DNA from: Desulfovibrionaceae bacterium
GTDB lineage: Bacteria > Desulfobacterota > Desulfovibrionia > Desulfovibrionales > Desulfovibrionaceae
DNA: 64,000 nucleotides
Assembly: GCA_019421865.1 (NCBI GenBank)
Contig: JAHZEL010000001.1
Span: forward strand, 118,704 to 182,703
Reading direction: 5' to 3'
Part shown: piece after piece, positions 25,469-35,914 of the stretch
How the letters are laid out: every line of letters starts with the position of its first letter
Numbering within the stretch: position 1 is the stretch's first letter
Notes under the pieces: generated by a model
Told to the model about the DNA's origin: nothing
Seen by the model: the letters and a program-made list of their open reading frames with translations, nothing else
Database searches by the model: none
Translations under genes and position numbers: made by a program

Positions 25469-26347
25469 TTACAGAATAGCGGCCAATTTTTCAGCAATAT
25501 CCTTCGACGTAAGCTTGTAGTAGGCCATCTTTTCGTCGTAAGTGCCGTAGTTACGGAAAATTTCGCGAGGGAAGGCTACGTGCTCGATAAGCAGAGAACG
25601 TCCGGGCAGAGCCTTATGGATATCATAAAGCAGGCTGCCTTCGTATTCCGGCTCTACAATCAGAATTTTTCCAGAAGGACAGTTCGCGGCAAGCGTTTCG
25701 CAATCAAAGGGTTCGAGGGTCGTGTAATACAAGACCGTAACATCCTTGTCGGCACACGCTTCCATCACGGTATCGAGCATCACGGAGACAGCGATCACCG
25801 TGGCTTTGCTGCCCTGCTGTATGACATTTGCCTTGCCGAACTGCACGTCGGGATCATAGGCAAGATTGGGATGATCGCTGACACGGAAAAACGTGGGATG
25901 CCCGTTGCGGTAGGACTGGTCAAAGAGCTGGATAAACTGCTTTGCCGTGCCAGGTGCAACAAATTCACAGCCGGGAATAGCTTTAATGACCATAAGATCT
26001 TCCGCGCAGTAGTGGGAGTAGCCATACTTCGGATAATCCACAGCTGCGCCGGTACCAATCACGTTGATGCCGAGCTTCTGGTAGGCAAGATCCATTTTGA
26101 TTTGCTCAAGCGTACGCTCGATAAGATATGGCTGGATACCGAAAATGGTAGGCACAAGCCCTCTGCGAGCCATGCCGGCGGCAATGGTAAACATACCGTC
26201 TTCGTAAATACCCACGTTGGTACAGCGATCGGGGAATTCAGCCAGAACGTCACGAATAGCCCACATACCGATGTCAACCGTGAAGAAGGTGGTATCTGCC
26301 TCGTTGCGGATCATGTCCGCTACTCTTTTCAGGAAAGAACGTCTCAA
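25469..26347 (-). CDS. split transketolase, C-terminal (pyrimidine-binding plus C) subunit, pair 2 (292 aa)
   Basis: The second half of a thiamine-diphosphate-dependent transketolase-like enzyme encoded as two chains. It holds the PYR domain (GIYEDGMFTIAAGMARRGL, with the conserved Glu that activates the cofactor) and the transketolase C-terminal domain. It overlaps the N-terminal-subunit gene by 4 bases, which supports a stoichiometric heteromer. It is one of two such pairs in the operon. Likely role: a ketol transfer used to make an unusual sugar, not central metabolism. Confidence 0.85.
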   Translation of the reverse strand: MRRSFLKRVADMIRNEADTTFFTVDIGMWAIRDVLAEFPDRCTNVGIYEDGMFTIAAGMARRGLVPTIFGIQPYLIERTLEQIKMDLAYQKLGINVIGTGAAVDYPKYGYSHYCAEDLMVIKAIPGCEFVAPGTAKQFIQLFDQSYRNGHPTFFRVSDHPNLAYDPDVQFGKANVIQQGSKATVIAVSVMLDTVMEACADKDVTVLYYTTLEPFDCETLAANCPSGKILIVEPEYEGSLLYDIHKALPGRSLLIEHVAFPREIFRNYGTYDEKMAYYKLTSKDIAEKLAAIL

Positions 26348-27138
26348 AACGCATCAACCTCCTTCTCCAGTATAGCCAGTTCTTCGGCATTGGGAGATTT
26401 GTGGAACCAAATATCATGGGCCGTCATGGTTGCACTGCCATAGCCTCTGACTGTCTTGGCTATGACGGCCTTGGGGCGGCCGTTCTTCATCTCGCGGAGC
26501 TCCAGAAAAGTCTTTTCCAGCTCTTCCATATCGTGCCCGTTAACCACGCGCACGTCGAAGTTGAACGCTTCGAGCTTCGTGCGCATATCGCCCATATCGA
26601 CCATCGCCCCGACGGAGTCGTTGTCATCGATGATGAGGCAAAGGTCATCGAGCTTTTTCGCTCCAGCAAAGATGCAGGATTCCCACATGGTGCCTTCACA
26701 GAACTCACCGTCACCGCAAAGCACATAGACCTGAGAAGGGGACTTCTTGATCTTGTTGGCGTAGGCGATGCCTACGGCAAAAGGAAGGCCATGACCAAGG
26801 GAACCGGCATTGTTTTCTATGCCGCCTTGGAATTTGGTGAGGTCGGTCTGGATGCAGTAACGGCTATGGAAAGAGCCAATCTCTGCCGACACTTCTTCCA
26901 TGGAGAAAAAGCCCTTCTGTATAAGTACAGGATAGAGGGCGAGGGTAGCCTGCCCCTTGCTTATGATGAAGAAGTCTCGGTCATCGTCCAGAGGTTTTTC
27001 CGGAGACCAGTTCATCACTTTGTCATAAAGAGTCCACACTATGTCGAGGCACGAAAACACGCTCTGCAGATTTCCGTCCTTGCATTTATGGGACAGATAC
27101 AGCGCATCTTTGCGTAGCTGTTTGGAAATGGGGGTCAT
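26344..27138 (-). CDS. split transketolase, N-terminal (TPP-binding) subunit, pair 2 (264 aa)
   Basis: Thiamine-pyrophosphate-binding half of the second transketolase-like pair. The family motifs are seen as NNAGSLGHGLPFAVGIAYA and the cofactor motif GDGEFCEGTMWESC (GDG...). HDIWFHKSPN near the C terminus matches the substrate-side histidine region. It is coupled by a 4-base overlap to its partner gene downstream and follows the aldolase-glycosyltransferase gene. It is distinct in sequence from the pair at 30.3-32.2 kb, so the two pairs probably use different acceptors or donors. Confidence 0.85.
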   Translation of the reverse strand: MTPISKQLRKDALYLSHKCKDGNLQSVFSCLDIVWTLYDKVMNWSPEKPLDDDRDFFIISKGQATLALYPVLIQKGFFSMEEVSAEIGSFHSRYCIQTDLTKFQGGIENNAGSLGHGLPFAVGIAYANKIKKSPSQVYVLCGDGEFCEGTMWESCIFAGAKKLDDLCLIIDDNDSVGAMVDMGDMRTKLEAFNFDVRVVNGHDMEELEKTFLELREMKNGRPKAVIAKTVRGYGSATMTAHDIWFHKSPNAEELAILEKEVDAF

Positions 27139-27158
27139 AGGTTCTCCTTTTACTTGTA

Positions 27159-29180
27159 TTATACCGTATTACATCTACGGATATGTTTATTAATGAAATG
27201 ATGGTAATTATTTTTTAATCTTTGAATTCTATTTACTATTTTAAAAGCATGCTTTTTAGGAAGTAGTGCTATGGCATAAAATTTCCATATTGGAGTATTA
27301 CAAACGTGAGGGAGGTATTGCTTGTATTGGTTTATCTTTTTAATATTTAATCCTCCAAGAGATCGAGTTTTAGCTATAAATTCAGGCTTGAAAGGTTTGC
27401 AGTCTATAAGTTCAAACTTTAAAACTTCTTTTTTATAATGGTTATATACATCAGGGAGATATGTAATCGCTTTATACCAGCGTTCACCCCATTGCCAAAG
27501 AGTTTGGCAATGCCAAAAAGATCCACCTTCTACATTTGATAACACAATCCATAGATCTCCGACCCAGCTTGCAGCTAAAAATTTCCTATCAGAAAAATAT
27601 TTAAAAATAGCATACGGCTGCCAAATTCCCAAATTTTTTTCCTCGTCCAATGGAACAGTATCAACCATTTCGACTGCGCATTTTCCCTTTATTACTGAAG
27701 CACCTAAAACAGTTAACTGATGGCATTGCTCATGAAAAAGCTTTCCACAATCCGTATAGACTTTATTTCCATGATGCTTATAATCTCTATATTTCCAGTC
27801 TACGATTATTAAATCAAATTTATTTAAAATATATTTTTCAATACCTAAAATAACATTTTTAATATCAATTCCAAGACCATCCCTATGTAGCCATACATAT
27901 TCATATATTAATCCATATTTTTTATATGCAGATATAACCTTCTCATCTATAGAAACTCCATTATATACTCCATCATAAAAATCATAATAAACATTTGAAT
28001 ATCCTATATTTTTATATTTATCGACGATATTTTTTGTTTTTGTGTCGTTACTACTGTCATATATAATGATATCTATACAATAATTATATGCAGACTCTAC
28101 AGATTTTTCAAGGAATTCATCGATAACATTTGGACGATTGCACGTTGGTACAACAATGCAAAGAATATTCTTCCAAACGCTTTCCTTAAAAAAACGAATT
28201 TTTTTATCCGCCTTTTCTTTACTAAATATAATTCTTTCATCTTCTGGCATAGCAGAAATGATTTTCTCTATCTCTGCAACACTCAGTCCTTTTTCGTCGA
28301 AGTAACTGGCAAAGTTGGGATTGCAGTTGTACTTTGCAGAAACGAAATACGGAAGAGAGAAGCCCCATGCTGTCTGCTGGTAGATATCCTTGATGTACTT
28401 ATCGTAAACGGCCATCATGGGAGCAAGGTCATAGGCTCTTCCCATGGCATCGTTCATCCACTTTGCAAACAGCTCAAGGTTGAGGTTGCCAGCTCCGCGA
28501 CCAATGCCGTACACGCTGGCGTCAATGATCATGTCGCGTTCAAGGTTTTGCCGGGCAAACGCACAGGCAACATCGAAGGCCTGCATCATGTTATTGTGCC
28601 CATGATAGCCAACTGCGATGCCAGGCTTCATGTGTTTGTCGGCAAGGCGCATATAGTGAAGAAGCGTATCGGAATACATGGTTCCCCAGCTGTCCACCAC
28701 ATAGATGGCCAGAGGATCGAGCTGGTTGAAAAGCTCCACCATTTCCACGAATTCTTCATCGGAATACTGGCTCACACGGGCAGGCTGGACGCAGAGCTTA
28801 TACCCCTTCTCCACAATACCCTTGCAGTACTCGTAGCCTTCCTTGAGCATACGTTTCCACACAATGACACGGATGATTTCCGGGCCTTCGGGATCGGCGG
28901 GCGCAAGTTTTTCCAAGGGAAGAGGATTCACGACTTCAGCCCTGACGGCATACTGTACTCCCAGCACCTTGTTCGGGGTGAGCTTTTTGACCTGCTCCAT
29001 GCTGTTGAATACGGTGCGGTCTTTATCATAAGGCTCATCCTTGATGAAGCCCAGTTCGAGGATCTCCACACCCGTAGATTCAAGTTTGCGGGTCATATCC
29101 ACAATGGCATCTTTGCCAAAACGCCAGTCGTTCACATAGCCGCCATCGCGTAGCGTGCAGTCAAGCAGGGTAAGTTTCAT
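27159..29180 (-). CDS. aldolase (DRE-TIM/HMGL-like) fused to a glycosyltransferase-like domain (673 aa)
   Basis: Residues 1 to about 310 are a DRE-TIM metallolyase of the 4-hydroxy-2-oxovalerate aldolase type: LLDCTLRDGGYVNDWRF, YHGHNNMMQAFDVA with metal-binding histidines, and GIGRGAGNLNLELF. Residues from about 340 look like a GT-A glycosyltransferase (ILCIVVPTCNRPNVIDEFLE, then LIIVDWKYRDYK). DNA for the second half (27.2-28.25 kb) is sharply AT-richer than the first half, which suggests that the fusion joined pieces of different origin. The start at 29180 has AGAGGAA five bases upstream and lies 2 bases after the in-frame form of the licD stop. A bifunctional sugar-building and transfer role is inferred. 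Confidence 0.8.
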   Translation of the reverse strand: MKLTLLDCTLRDGGYVNDWRFGKDAIVDMTRKLESTGVEILELGFIKDEPYDKDRTVFNSMEQVKKLTPNKVLGVQYAVRAEVVNPLPLEKLAPADPEGPEIIRVIVWKRMLKEGYEYCKGIVEKGYKLCVQPARVSQYSDEEFVEMVELFNQLDPLAIYVVDSWGTMYSDTLLHYMRLADKHMKPGIAVGYHGHNNMMQAFDVACAFARQNLERDMIIDASVYGIGRGAGNLNLELFAKWMNDAMGRAYDLAPMMAVYDKYIKDIYQQTAWGFSLPYFVSAKYNCNPNFASYFDEKGLSVAEIEKIISAMPEDERIIFSKEKADKKIRFFKESVWKNILCIVVPTCNRPNVIDEFLEKSVESAYNYCIDIIIYDSSNDTKTKNIVDKYKNIGYSNVYYDFYDGVYNGVSIDEKVISAYKKYGLIYEYVWLHRDGLGIDIKNVILGIEKYILNKFDLIIVDWKYRDYKHHGNKVYTDCGKLFHEQCHQLTVLGASVIKGKCAVEMVDTVPLDEEKNLGIWQPYAIFKYFSDRKFLAASWVGDLWIVLSNVEGGSFWHCQTLWQWGERWYKAITYLPDVYNHYKKEVLKFELIDCKPFKPEFIAKTRSLGGLNIKKINQYKQYLPHVCNTPIWKFYAIALLPKKHAFKIVNRIQRLKNNYHHFINKHIRRCNTV

Positions 29181-29182
29181 TG

Positions 29183-30325
<1,143 letters not shown>

Positions 30326-30326
<1 letters not shown>

Positions 30327-31294
30327 TATACGCCTCTATTGGCTTTAAGTGAGCTAAAAACACACTTGCAAATATTCTCTGCTGTAAGCCCATATTTTTC
30401 CCTGAGGAATGGCTCAGTTCCTACACAACCGTAGGAGTCCTGCACGCCAATCCTTTTCACAGAAACAGGATGAACAGACGACAAAAACTCCGCAACGGCA
30501 CTGCCCAATCCACCGATTACGCTGGCGTTTTCAGCCGTGACGATGAAACCGGTTTTCTTCGCACTCTCCAGAACGAGAGCTTCATCAAGAGGCTTCACTG
30601 TGATGATATCGACGACTCTGGCTTCGATTCCTTCCTTGGACAGCATCTCTGCCGCCTTGAGGCAGGTCGAGACCATGATGCCGCTGCCAATCAGCGTTAC
30701 ATCAGAACCTTCGCGGAGCACTTTGCCCTTGCCTTCCTCGAATTCAGTCTCTGGAAGGTAGATGTCACACAAATCTCTTCTTGGAGTTCGTATATAGGTA
30801 AGGCCGGGCCTGTCCTTGGTCTTACGCAGGAAATACGCGCACATGACGGCATCGCTCACATCCACGATGCAGGCACCGGGAACCGTGCGCATCATGGCGA
30901 CATCTTCAAAGCACATATGGGTACCGCCATTGTGGGTAGCCATGATGCCGGCATCCGAACCGATGACACGGACACTCTTCTGCCCATAGCCAATGCTCAG
31001 AAAAATCTGATCAAAGACGCGGCGACTGGCAAAAGGGGTGAAACTGTGGACATAGGGCTTGAAGCCATTAAGAAACATACCGCAGGCTACGCCCACCATG
31101 TTCGCTTCCTGAATGCCCGCGTTAAAAACGTTTTTGGGGTACTGTTTCCAGATCCCCTGCGTTTTCAAAGACCCCATGAGGTCGGCATCCAGATAAACGA
31201 CCCGATCATCTTCTTGGAAAAGCTGTTCTAAGGTTTCGCCAATGACCTGAAAAATTTCTTTTTCCGGCTTTTCTCCGGTGTAGCGGATCTGCAT
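30326..31294 (-). CDS. split transketolase, C-terminal subunit, pair 1 (322 aa)
   Basis: PYR and C-terminal domains of the first transketolase-like pair. Conserved parts: NAGIQEANMVGVACGMFLNG with the cofactor-activating Glu, HNGGTHMCFEDVAMMRTVPG, and the C-domain GIMVSTCLKAAEML. The start at 31294 was chosen because GGAGG lies 8-9 bases upstream and only one base separates it from the N-subunit stop. It stands directly after the RfbH gene and its TPP partner, which places it in the CDP-dideoxysugar pathway. Confidence 0.88.
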
Positions 31295-31295
31295 G

Positions 31296-32150
31296 TTATT
31301 CGACCTCCATACCGAGTCTGGCCGCCTGAGCTTCGAAATCCTGTTCGGCCTCAACCTGCATGGCTTCCGGGAAACCTATGCAATGATTATTTACCAGATT
31401 AGCGACACATTGAAGGCCATTGCCTTTGATAGTGTCGAGCACAATCATGGTGGGTTTATCTCCATTTTTCTGAACAGCTTCTGCCACAGCCTGCTGTATA
31501 GCGATGACGTCATCGCCCTTTACGCATACTGCATCCCAGCCGAAAGCTTTGTATTTGGCCACGGCATCCCCCAGGCGCAGAACTTCATCGTTGGTGCCGT
31601 CTATCTGTTTTTTGTTCCAATCAAGGAACGTAATGAGATTGCCCAGTTTATAATGTGCCGCAAACTGTGCCGCTTCCCAGATTTGGCCTTCAGCAGATTC
31701 TCCATCTCCGGTCACACAGAAGACACGCTGATCAGTTCTGCGCAGACGTGCGGCAAGGGCTACCCCGCATGCAAGCGAAAGCCCCTGCCCAAGGCTGCCG
31801 GTGGTAGCATCGACCCCTGGGACATGATTGCGATCACAGTGTCCGGGCAAGAGAGAGTTCGGCTTGTTCAGATTATCAAGTCGCTCTCCCGGAAAGAAGC
31901 CCTGCAGAGAAAGGGTTGAATACAAAGCCGGTCCTGCGTGCCCTTTAGAAAAAATCATAAAATCACGCTGATCCCAATCTGGTTCATCAGGGCGAACACG
32001 CATGAAGTCAGAGTAAACGACTGCCAGCATTTCAGCCAAGTCAAGGGAGCCGCCTATATGGCCACCGCGGTTAGATTTGATGGCCCGGATGATGCCAAGT
32101 CTGATTTTCAGCGCCGTCCGTTCAAGCTCGAGTCTGCTACTCAGAGTCAT
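31296..32150 (-). CDS. split transketolase, N-terminal (TPP-binding) subunit, pair 1 (284 aa)
   Basis: TPP-binding half of the first pair. Motifs: GGHIGGSLDLAEMLAVVY at the N terminus, ATTGSLGQGLSLACGVALA, and the cofactor motif GDGESAEGQIWEAAQ. It overlaps the upstream rfbH gene by one base, so production is tied to RfbH. Inference: a two-carbon ketol unit is moved to the C-4 ketone of the RfbH product, giving a branched-chain dideoxysugar, by analogy with TPP-dependent branching in yersiniose synthesis (which uses another TPP family). Confidence 0.87.
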   Translation of the reverse strand: MTLSSRLELERTALKIRLGIIRAIKSNRGGHIGGSLDLAEMLAVVYSDFMRVRPDEPDWDQRDFMIFSKGHAGPALYSTLSLQGFFPGERLDNLNKPNSLLPGHCDRNHVPGVDATTGSLGQGLSLACGVALAARLRRTDQRVFCVTGDGESAEGQIWEAAQFAAHYKLGNLITFLDWNKKQIDGTNDEVLRLGDAVAKYKAFGWDAVCVKGDDVIAIQQAVAEAVQKNGDKPTMIVLDTIKGNGLQCVANLVNNHCIGFPEAMQVEAEQDFEAQAARLGMEVE

Positions 32151-33496
32151 CAGTTAACTCCTACCGCTTCAAGGATAGTCTGAGCCATGTAGTCGATCAT
32201 GGCATCAGTCATGCCAGGATAGACGCCAACCCAGAAGGTATTGTTCATGACTGTATCGGTATTGGTAAGGTCGCCAACGACCCTATAGGCTTCAGTTCTG
32301 CGGATCTGGTCGAAGCAGGGATGCTTGATAAGATTACCGCTGAAGAGAAGGCGGGTCTGCACATTGCGAGCTTCGATGAAAGCAGTAACCGCATTACGGT
32401 CAAGACCACTTTCGGGGCGCACCGTGATGAGGAAGCCGAACCAGGAAGGACGGCTGTTAGCAGCGGCTTCAGGAAGAATGAGACGGTCGGCAGCTGGTTC
32501 AAGGGCGGCACGCAGGCGATCCCAGTTGTGGCGACGCCGTTCGATGAAGGAGGGGAACTTCTTAAGCTGTTCGCATCCAACAGCGGCCTGCATATCGGTG
32601 ACTTTCAGATTGTAGCCAAAATGGCTGTACACATACTTGTGGTCATAGCCGTGAGGCAGTTCTCCGTACTGGCCATCGAAACGATGCTTGCAGAAATTAT
32701 CCTGACCGGAGGGGCAGATGCAGTCGCGGCCCCAGTCCCGGTAACTCAGGATGAGGCGGCTGAGGCGAGGATTGTTGGTATAGACACAGCCGCCTTCTCC
32801 CATGGTCATGTGGTGGGGAGGATAAAAACTGGAAGTGCCGATATCGCCCCAAGTACCAGTGAAGCGGGTCTCTTCGCCGATGGTATACTGAGAGCCGAGA
32901 GCATCGCAGTTGTCTTCCACGAGCCAAAGGCCATGCTTGTCACAGAAAGCTTTCACAGAGGAAAGATCGAAGGGATTGCCCAAGGTATGAGCCACCATCA
33001 CAGCCTTGGTTTTTGGCGAAAGAGCCGCCTCGAGCTTATCGACATCAATATTGTACTGAGGGATGGTCACGTCCACAAAAACGGGAACGGCTCCATACTG
33101 CAGTGCCGGAGTCACCGTAGTGGGGAAACCGCAGGCAACGGTGATAATCTCATCTCCCTTCCTGATCTGTCTGTTGCCAAGCTCTGGAGCGGTAAGAGTC
33201 ATGAAGGCAATGAGGTTAGCCGAGGAGCCGCTGTTGACAAGGTGAGCGAAGCGTACGCCTATCCATTCGGCGAACTTTTTTTCGAACTCGTCAGCGAAAC
33301 GACCAGTTGTGAGCCAGAAATCAAGAGTGGCATCAGTAAGGGCGCACATTTCCTTTTCATCAAACACTCGAGAGGCGTAGCTGATTCTGTCTCCGGCAGC
33401 GAATTCTTTCCGAGGCGCCTTGAATTCCTTATAGTATTCAACAACTAAAGTTTTAATGTTTTCCCTAGCTTCAGCTTCGTTTTTCCACGCGGCCAT
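32150..33496 (-). CDS. rfbH: CDP-6-deoxy-4-keto-glucose 3-dehydratase, RfbH/DdhC type (448 aa)
   Basis: Pyridoxamine-phosphate and iron-sulfur enzyme (E1) that removes the C-3 hydroxyl of CDP-4-keto-6-deoxyglucose. Fold of the DegT/DnrJ/EryC1 aminotransferases: LVNSGSSANLIAFM, VEDNCDALG. The usual PLP-binding lysine is replaced by histidine in PPHHMTMGEGG, the hallmark of this enzyme. Cysteines in CICPSGQDNFCKHR fit the 2Fe-2S site. It lies next to rfbG and rfbF in the natural pathway set. The E3-type reductase partner is not in this window. Confidence 0.95.
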   Translation of the reverse strand: MAAWKNEAEARENIKTLVVEYYKEFKAPRKEFAAGDRISYASRVFDEKEMCALTDATLDFWLTTGRFADEFEKKFAEWIGVRFAHLVNSGSSANLIAFMTLTAPELGNRQIRKGDEIITVACGFPTTVTPALQYGAVPVFVDVTIPQYNIDVDKLEAALSPKTKAVMVAHTLGNPFDLSSVKAFCDKHGLWLVEDNCDALGSQYTIGEETRFTGTWGDIGTSSFYPPHHMTMGEGGCVYTNNPRLSRLILSYRDWGRDCICPSGQDNFCKHRFDGQYGELPHGYDHKYVYSHFGYNLKVTDMQAAVGCEQLKKFPSFIERRRHNWDRLRAALEPAADRLILPEAAANSRPSWFGFLITVRPESGLDRNAVTAFIEARNVQTRLLFSGNLIKHPCFDQIRRTEAYRVVGDLTNTDTVMNNTFWVGVYPGMTDAMIDYMAQTILEAVGVN

Positions 33497-33497
33497 C

Positions 33498-34046
33498 TCA
33501 ATCCACCTTCTTTATCCAGCGTTGCAAAACATCGTCGTACACATGCTGTATCGACATGAAATCATCAGGTAATTCCTGAAACCATTGTAAAAAACCATTG
33601 CTGTCCTCAGTACGGTCACCGTTATTGAGGATGAATCCCTCAGGAAGCCTACAGTTGAAAAGTATGGCTATATTATGTCCTCGTTCTGCGGGATACGGAA
33701 GGCTGCCTTTCCTTCCTCGCCAAACGGAACGAACGGCCAAAGGGACTGGGGCGAAAAGCACTTCGCAACCTATTTCCTTCAGCGCGGTTTTTTGCAGTCG
33801 CTCCTCGATTCTTTCTCCGTAGCGAATACATCCTCCAGGAATGTGCCAACTCTTTTCAAAAAATTCGTCGTTTCTTCTTGAAAGGAGTATCCTTTCTGAC
33901 TCATCTGTGATTAGAAGATCGATATTGGGAATTGGTGTAAGCCCTGAGATCAGAAGAAAAAGCTCCTCAGGCAGGCCATCACGAGCATCGATATTCGCCC
34001 GCCGCAACAGCTGAATGGCATTCAGCAGATCTTGGCGCAGTCTCAT
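33498..34046 (-). CDS. NUDIX hydrolase, GDP-mannose mannosyl hydrolase-like (182 aa)
   Basis: Nucleotide-sugar NUDIX enzyme. The box reads GGCIRYGERIEERLQKTALK followed by EIG, which departs from the standard GX5EX7REUXEEXGU where R and E of REU should be. It resembles the altered box of the Gmm subfamily, which cleaves GDP-hexoses at the glycosidic bond. Length and the N-terminal NIDLLITDESERILLSRR fit. It overlaps rfbG by four bases and sits 2 bp before rfbH. A housecleaning or flux-control role on a nucleotide sugar is likely; the actual substrate may be CDP-linked. Confidence 0.75.
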   Translation of the reverse strand: MRLRQDLLNAIQLLRRANIDARDGLPEELFLLISGLTPIPNIDLLITDESERILLSRRNDEFFEKSWHIPGGCIRYGERIEERLQKTALKEIGCEVLFAPVPLAVRSVWRGRKGSLPYPAERGHNIAILFNCRLPEGFILNNGDRTEDSNGFLQWFQELPDDFMSIQHVYDDVLQRWIKKVD

Positions 34047-35107
34047 CTGGTTTCCACAAATTCGGCTATCTGCCTATCCATCACAGCGGGGATGTCGCCG
34101 CCTTCGAGCCACACCTTGGACCATTCGCAGGTCAGCTCCACGGCCTCGGCGATATGCCAGCGAGGGGACCAGCCAAAGGTATTCTTGAGCAGGGTACAGT
34201 CCAGCTTGAGGAAATTGGCTTCGTGAGGAGCGTTGGCCTCGGCTTGATTTTCCCAGCGGGCTTCACTACCCCACTTTTCGCAGAACAGATCTACTAGCTG
34301 GCCTGTGGTCACACAGTCGCAGTCATCCGGACCTACGTTGTACCAGCCCGCAAGCTCGGGCTTTTCCCACTGTGCTTGCACTATCATGAGGTAGGCCATG
34401 ACAGGCTCGAGCACATGCTGATAGGGGCGTGTTGAGAAAGGATTGCGCACTCCGATGATCTTGCCTGCCTGCTGGGCGCGCACGCAGTCGGGTATGATAC
34501 GGTCGTTGGCAAAGTCGCCGCCGCCGATGACATTGCCCGCGCGGGCCGTGCTGATGGGGAGTCTGCCATCGGTAAAAAAGCTGTTTTTGTAGCTGTGCGT
34601 GACCAGTTCCGAACAGCTCTTGCTGTTGGAATACGGGTCGAAACCGTCCAGCGGCTCGTTTTCTCGGTAGCCCCAGCACCATTCGTTGTTATGGTACACT
34701 TTGTCCGTGGTGACGTTGAGGAAACTCTTCACGCAGTTGGAAAGGCGTACGCATTCCAGCAGGTTCACCGTACCCATAACGTTGGTCTCGTAGGTGTAGT
34801 GCGGATCTTTGTAGGAATCGCGGACGATGGGCTGGGCAGCAAGGTGTATGACTATCTCCGGCTGGGCGGCACCAAAGGCGGACTTAAGGGCGGGAAGGTC
34901 GCGTATGTCGCCGATGACACTAGTCATCTTTCCCTCAAGTCCGGCCAGAGCGAAGAGGTTCGGCTCCGTAGGCGCGGGTAGGCTGTAGCCAGTGACTTCG
35001 GCTCCGGCACTCACGAGAACACGGCACATCCATGAGCCTTTGAAGCCCGTATGCCCGGTGACGAAAACACGCTTACCGTGGAAGAATCCAAGGTCGAAAG
35101 ACATCAT
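34043..35107 (-). CDS. rfbG: CDP-glucose 4,6-dehydratase (354 aa)
   Basis: NAD-dependent extended SDR that turns CDP-glucose into CDP-4-keto-6-deoxyglucose. The Rossmann motif VTGHTGFKGSWM is characteristic of RfbG (GxxGxxG with FKGSW). IHLAAQPIVRDSYKDPHYTYE and TARAGNVIGGGDFANDRIIPD are typical active-site and substrate segments. The start is ATGATG with GGGAG six bases upstream. It begins 3 bp after the rfbF stop. Second step of the pathway. Confidence 0.95.
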   Translation of the reverse strand: MMSFDLGFFHGKRVFVTGHTGFKGSWMCRVLVSAGAEVTGYSLPAPTEPNLFALAGLEGKMTSVIGDIRDLPALKSAFGAAQPEIVIHLAAQPIVRDSYKDPHYTYETNVMGTVNLLECVRLSNCVKSFLNVTTDKVYHNNEWCWGYRENEPLDGFDPYSNSKSCSELVTHSYKNSFFTDGRLPISTARAGNVIGGGDFANDRIIPDCVRAQQAGKIIGVRNPFSTRPYQHVLEPVMAYLMIVQAQWEKPELAGWYNVGPDDCDCVTTGQLVDLFCEKWGSEARWENQAEANAPHEANFLKLDCTLLKNTFGWSPRWHIAEAVELTCEWSKVWLEGGDIPAVMDRQIAEFVETR

Positions 35108-35110
35108 GGC

Positions 35111-35890
35111 TTACTCCCACACCTTCCACGGCGCTTTGCCGGAATCCCACAGTTCATTCAGCTCTACTTTGTCTTTGAGCATGTCCATGGGGTGCCAGAA
35201 CCCATCATGTTTGAAGGCCTTGAGTTCGCCATCTCGGGCAAGATTCATAAGAGGAGTGCGTTCCCAGATGGTCTTGTCTCCTTCAGTGATATAGTCGAAG
35301 ATCTGCGGTTCGAGCACAAAGAAGCCGGCATTGATCCAAGCGGAAGAGGCTGTCTTGGGCTTTTCCTGGAAGGATCGGATGGTACTGCTTTCATCCATAT
35401 CGAGTACGCCGAAACGCCCCTGAGGCTGAACTGCGGTAAGCGTAGCTAGACGCTTGCTCTGCTGGTGGAACTTAACTAGCTCGGCGATGTTTACATCAGA
35501 AACACCGTCGCCATAGGTGAGCATGAATGGCGCGTTGCCGATATACTCCTGGGCCCGCTTGATGCGACCGCCGGTCATCGTGTCAATTCCGGTATCGAGC
35601 AGGGTAACCTTCCACGGTTCCACATTCTTCTCGTGTACCATTATCTCGTTGTTAGAGAGGTCAAACGTAATATTAGAATGGGCGCGAAAATAGCTCTCGA
35701 AATACTCCTTGATGAATTCCTGCTTGTAGCCGCAAAGCACTATGAATTCATTGAACCCGTAATGGGAGTATATCTTCATAATATGCCAGAGAATGGGCTT
35801 GCCGCCAATCTCGACCATCGGCTTGGGCCGTACGGAAGTTTCTTCTCCAAGGCGAGTACCGAAACCGCCAGCAAGGATTGCTACTTTCAT
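35111..35890 (-). CDS. rfbF: glucose-1-phosphate cytidylyltransferase (259 aa)
   Basis: Makes CDP-glucose from CTP and glucose-1-phosphate, the committing step to CDP-dideoxysugars. Nucleotidyltransferase motif LAGGFGTRLGEETSVRPKPM at the N terminus, then GGKPILWHIMKIYSHYG and MLTYGDGVSDV with its metal-binding Asp. Length is canonical. It lies between a GT8 gene and rfbG in the long operon. Confidence 0.95.
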   Translation of the reverse strand: MKVAILAGGFGTRLGEETSVRPKPMVEIGGKPILWHIMKIYSHYGFNEFIVLCGYKQEFIKEYFESYFRAHSNITFDLSNNEIMVHEKNVEPWKVTLLDTGIDTMTGGRIKRAQEYIGNAPFMLTYGDGVSDVNIAELVKFHQQSKRLATLTAVQPQGRFGVLDMDESSTIRSFQEKPKTASSAWINAGFFVLEPQIFDYITEGDKTIWERTPLMNLARDGELKAFKHDGFWHPMDMLKDKVELNELWDSGKAPWKVWE

Positions 35891-35914
35891 AAAAACATTC
35901 TCACCATGCTATTG

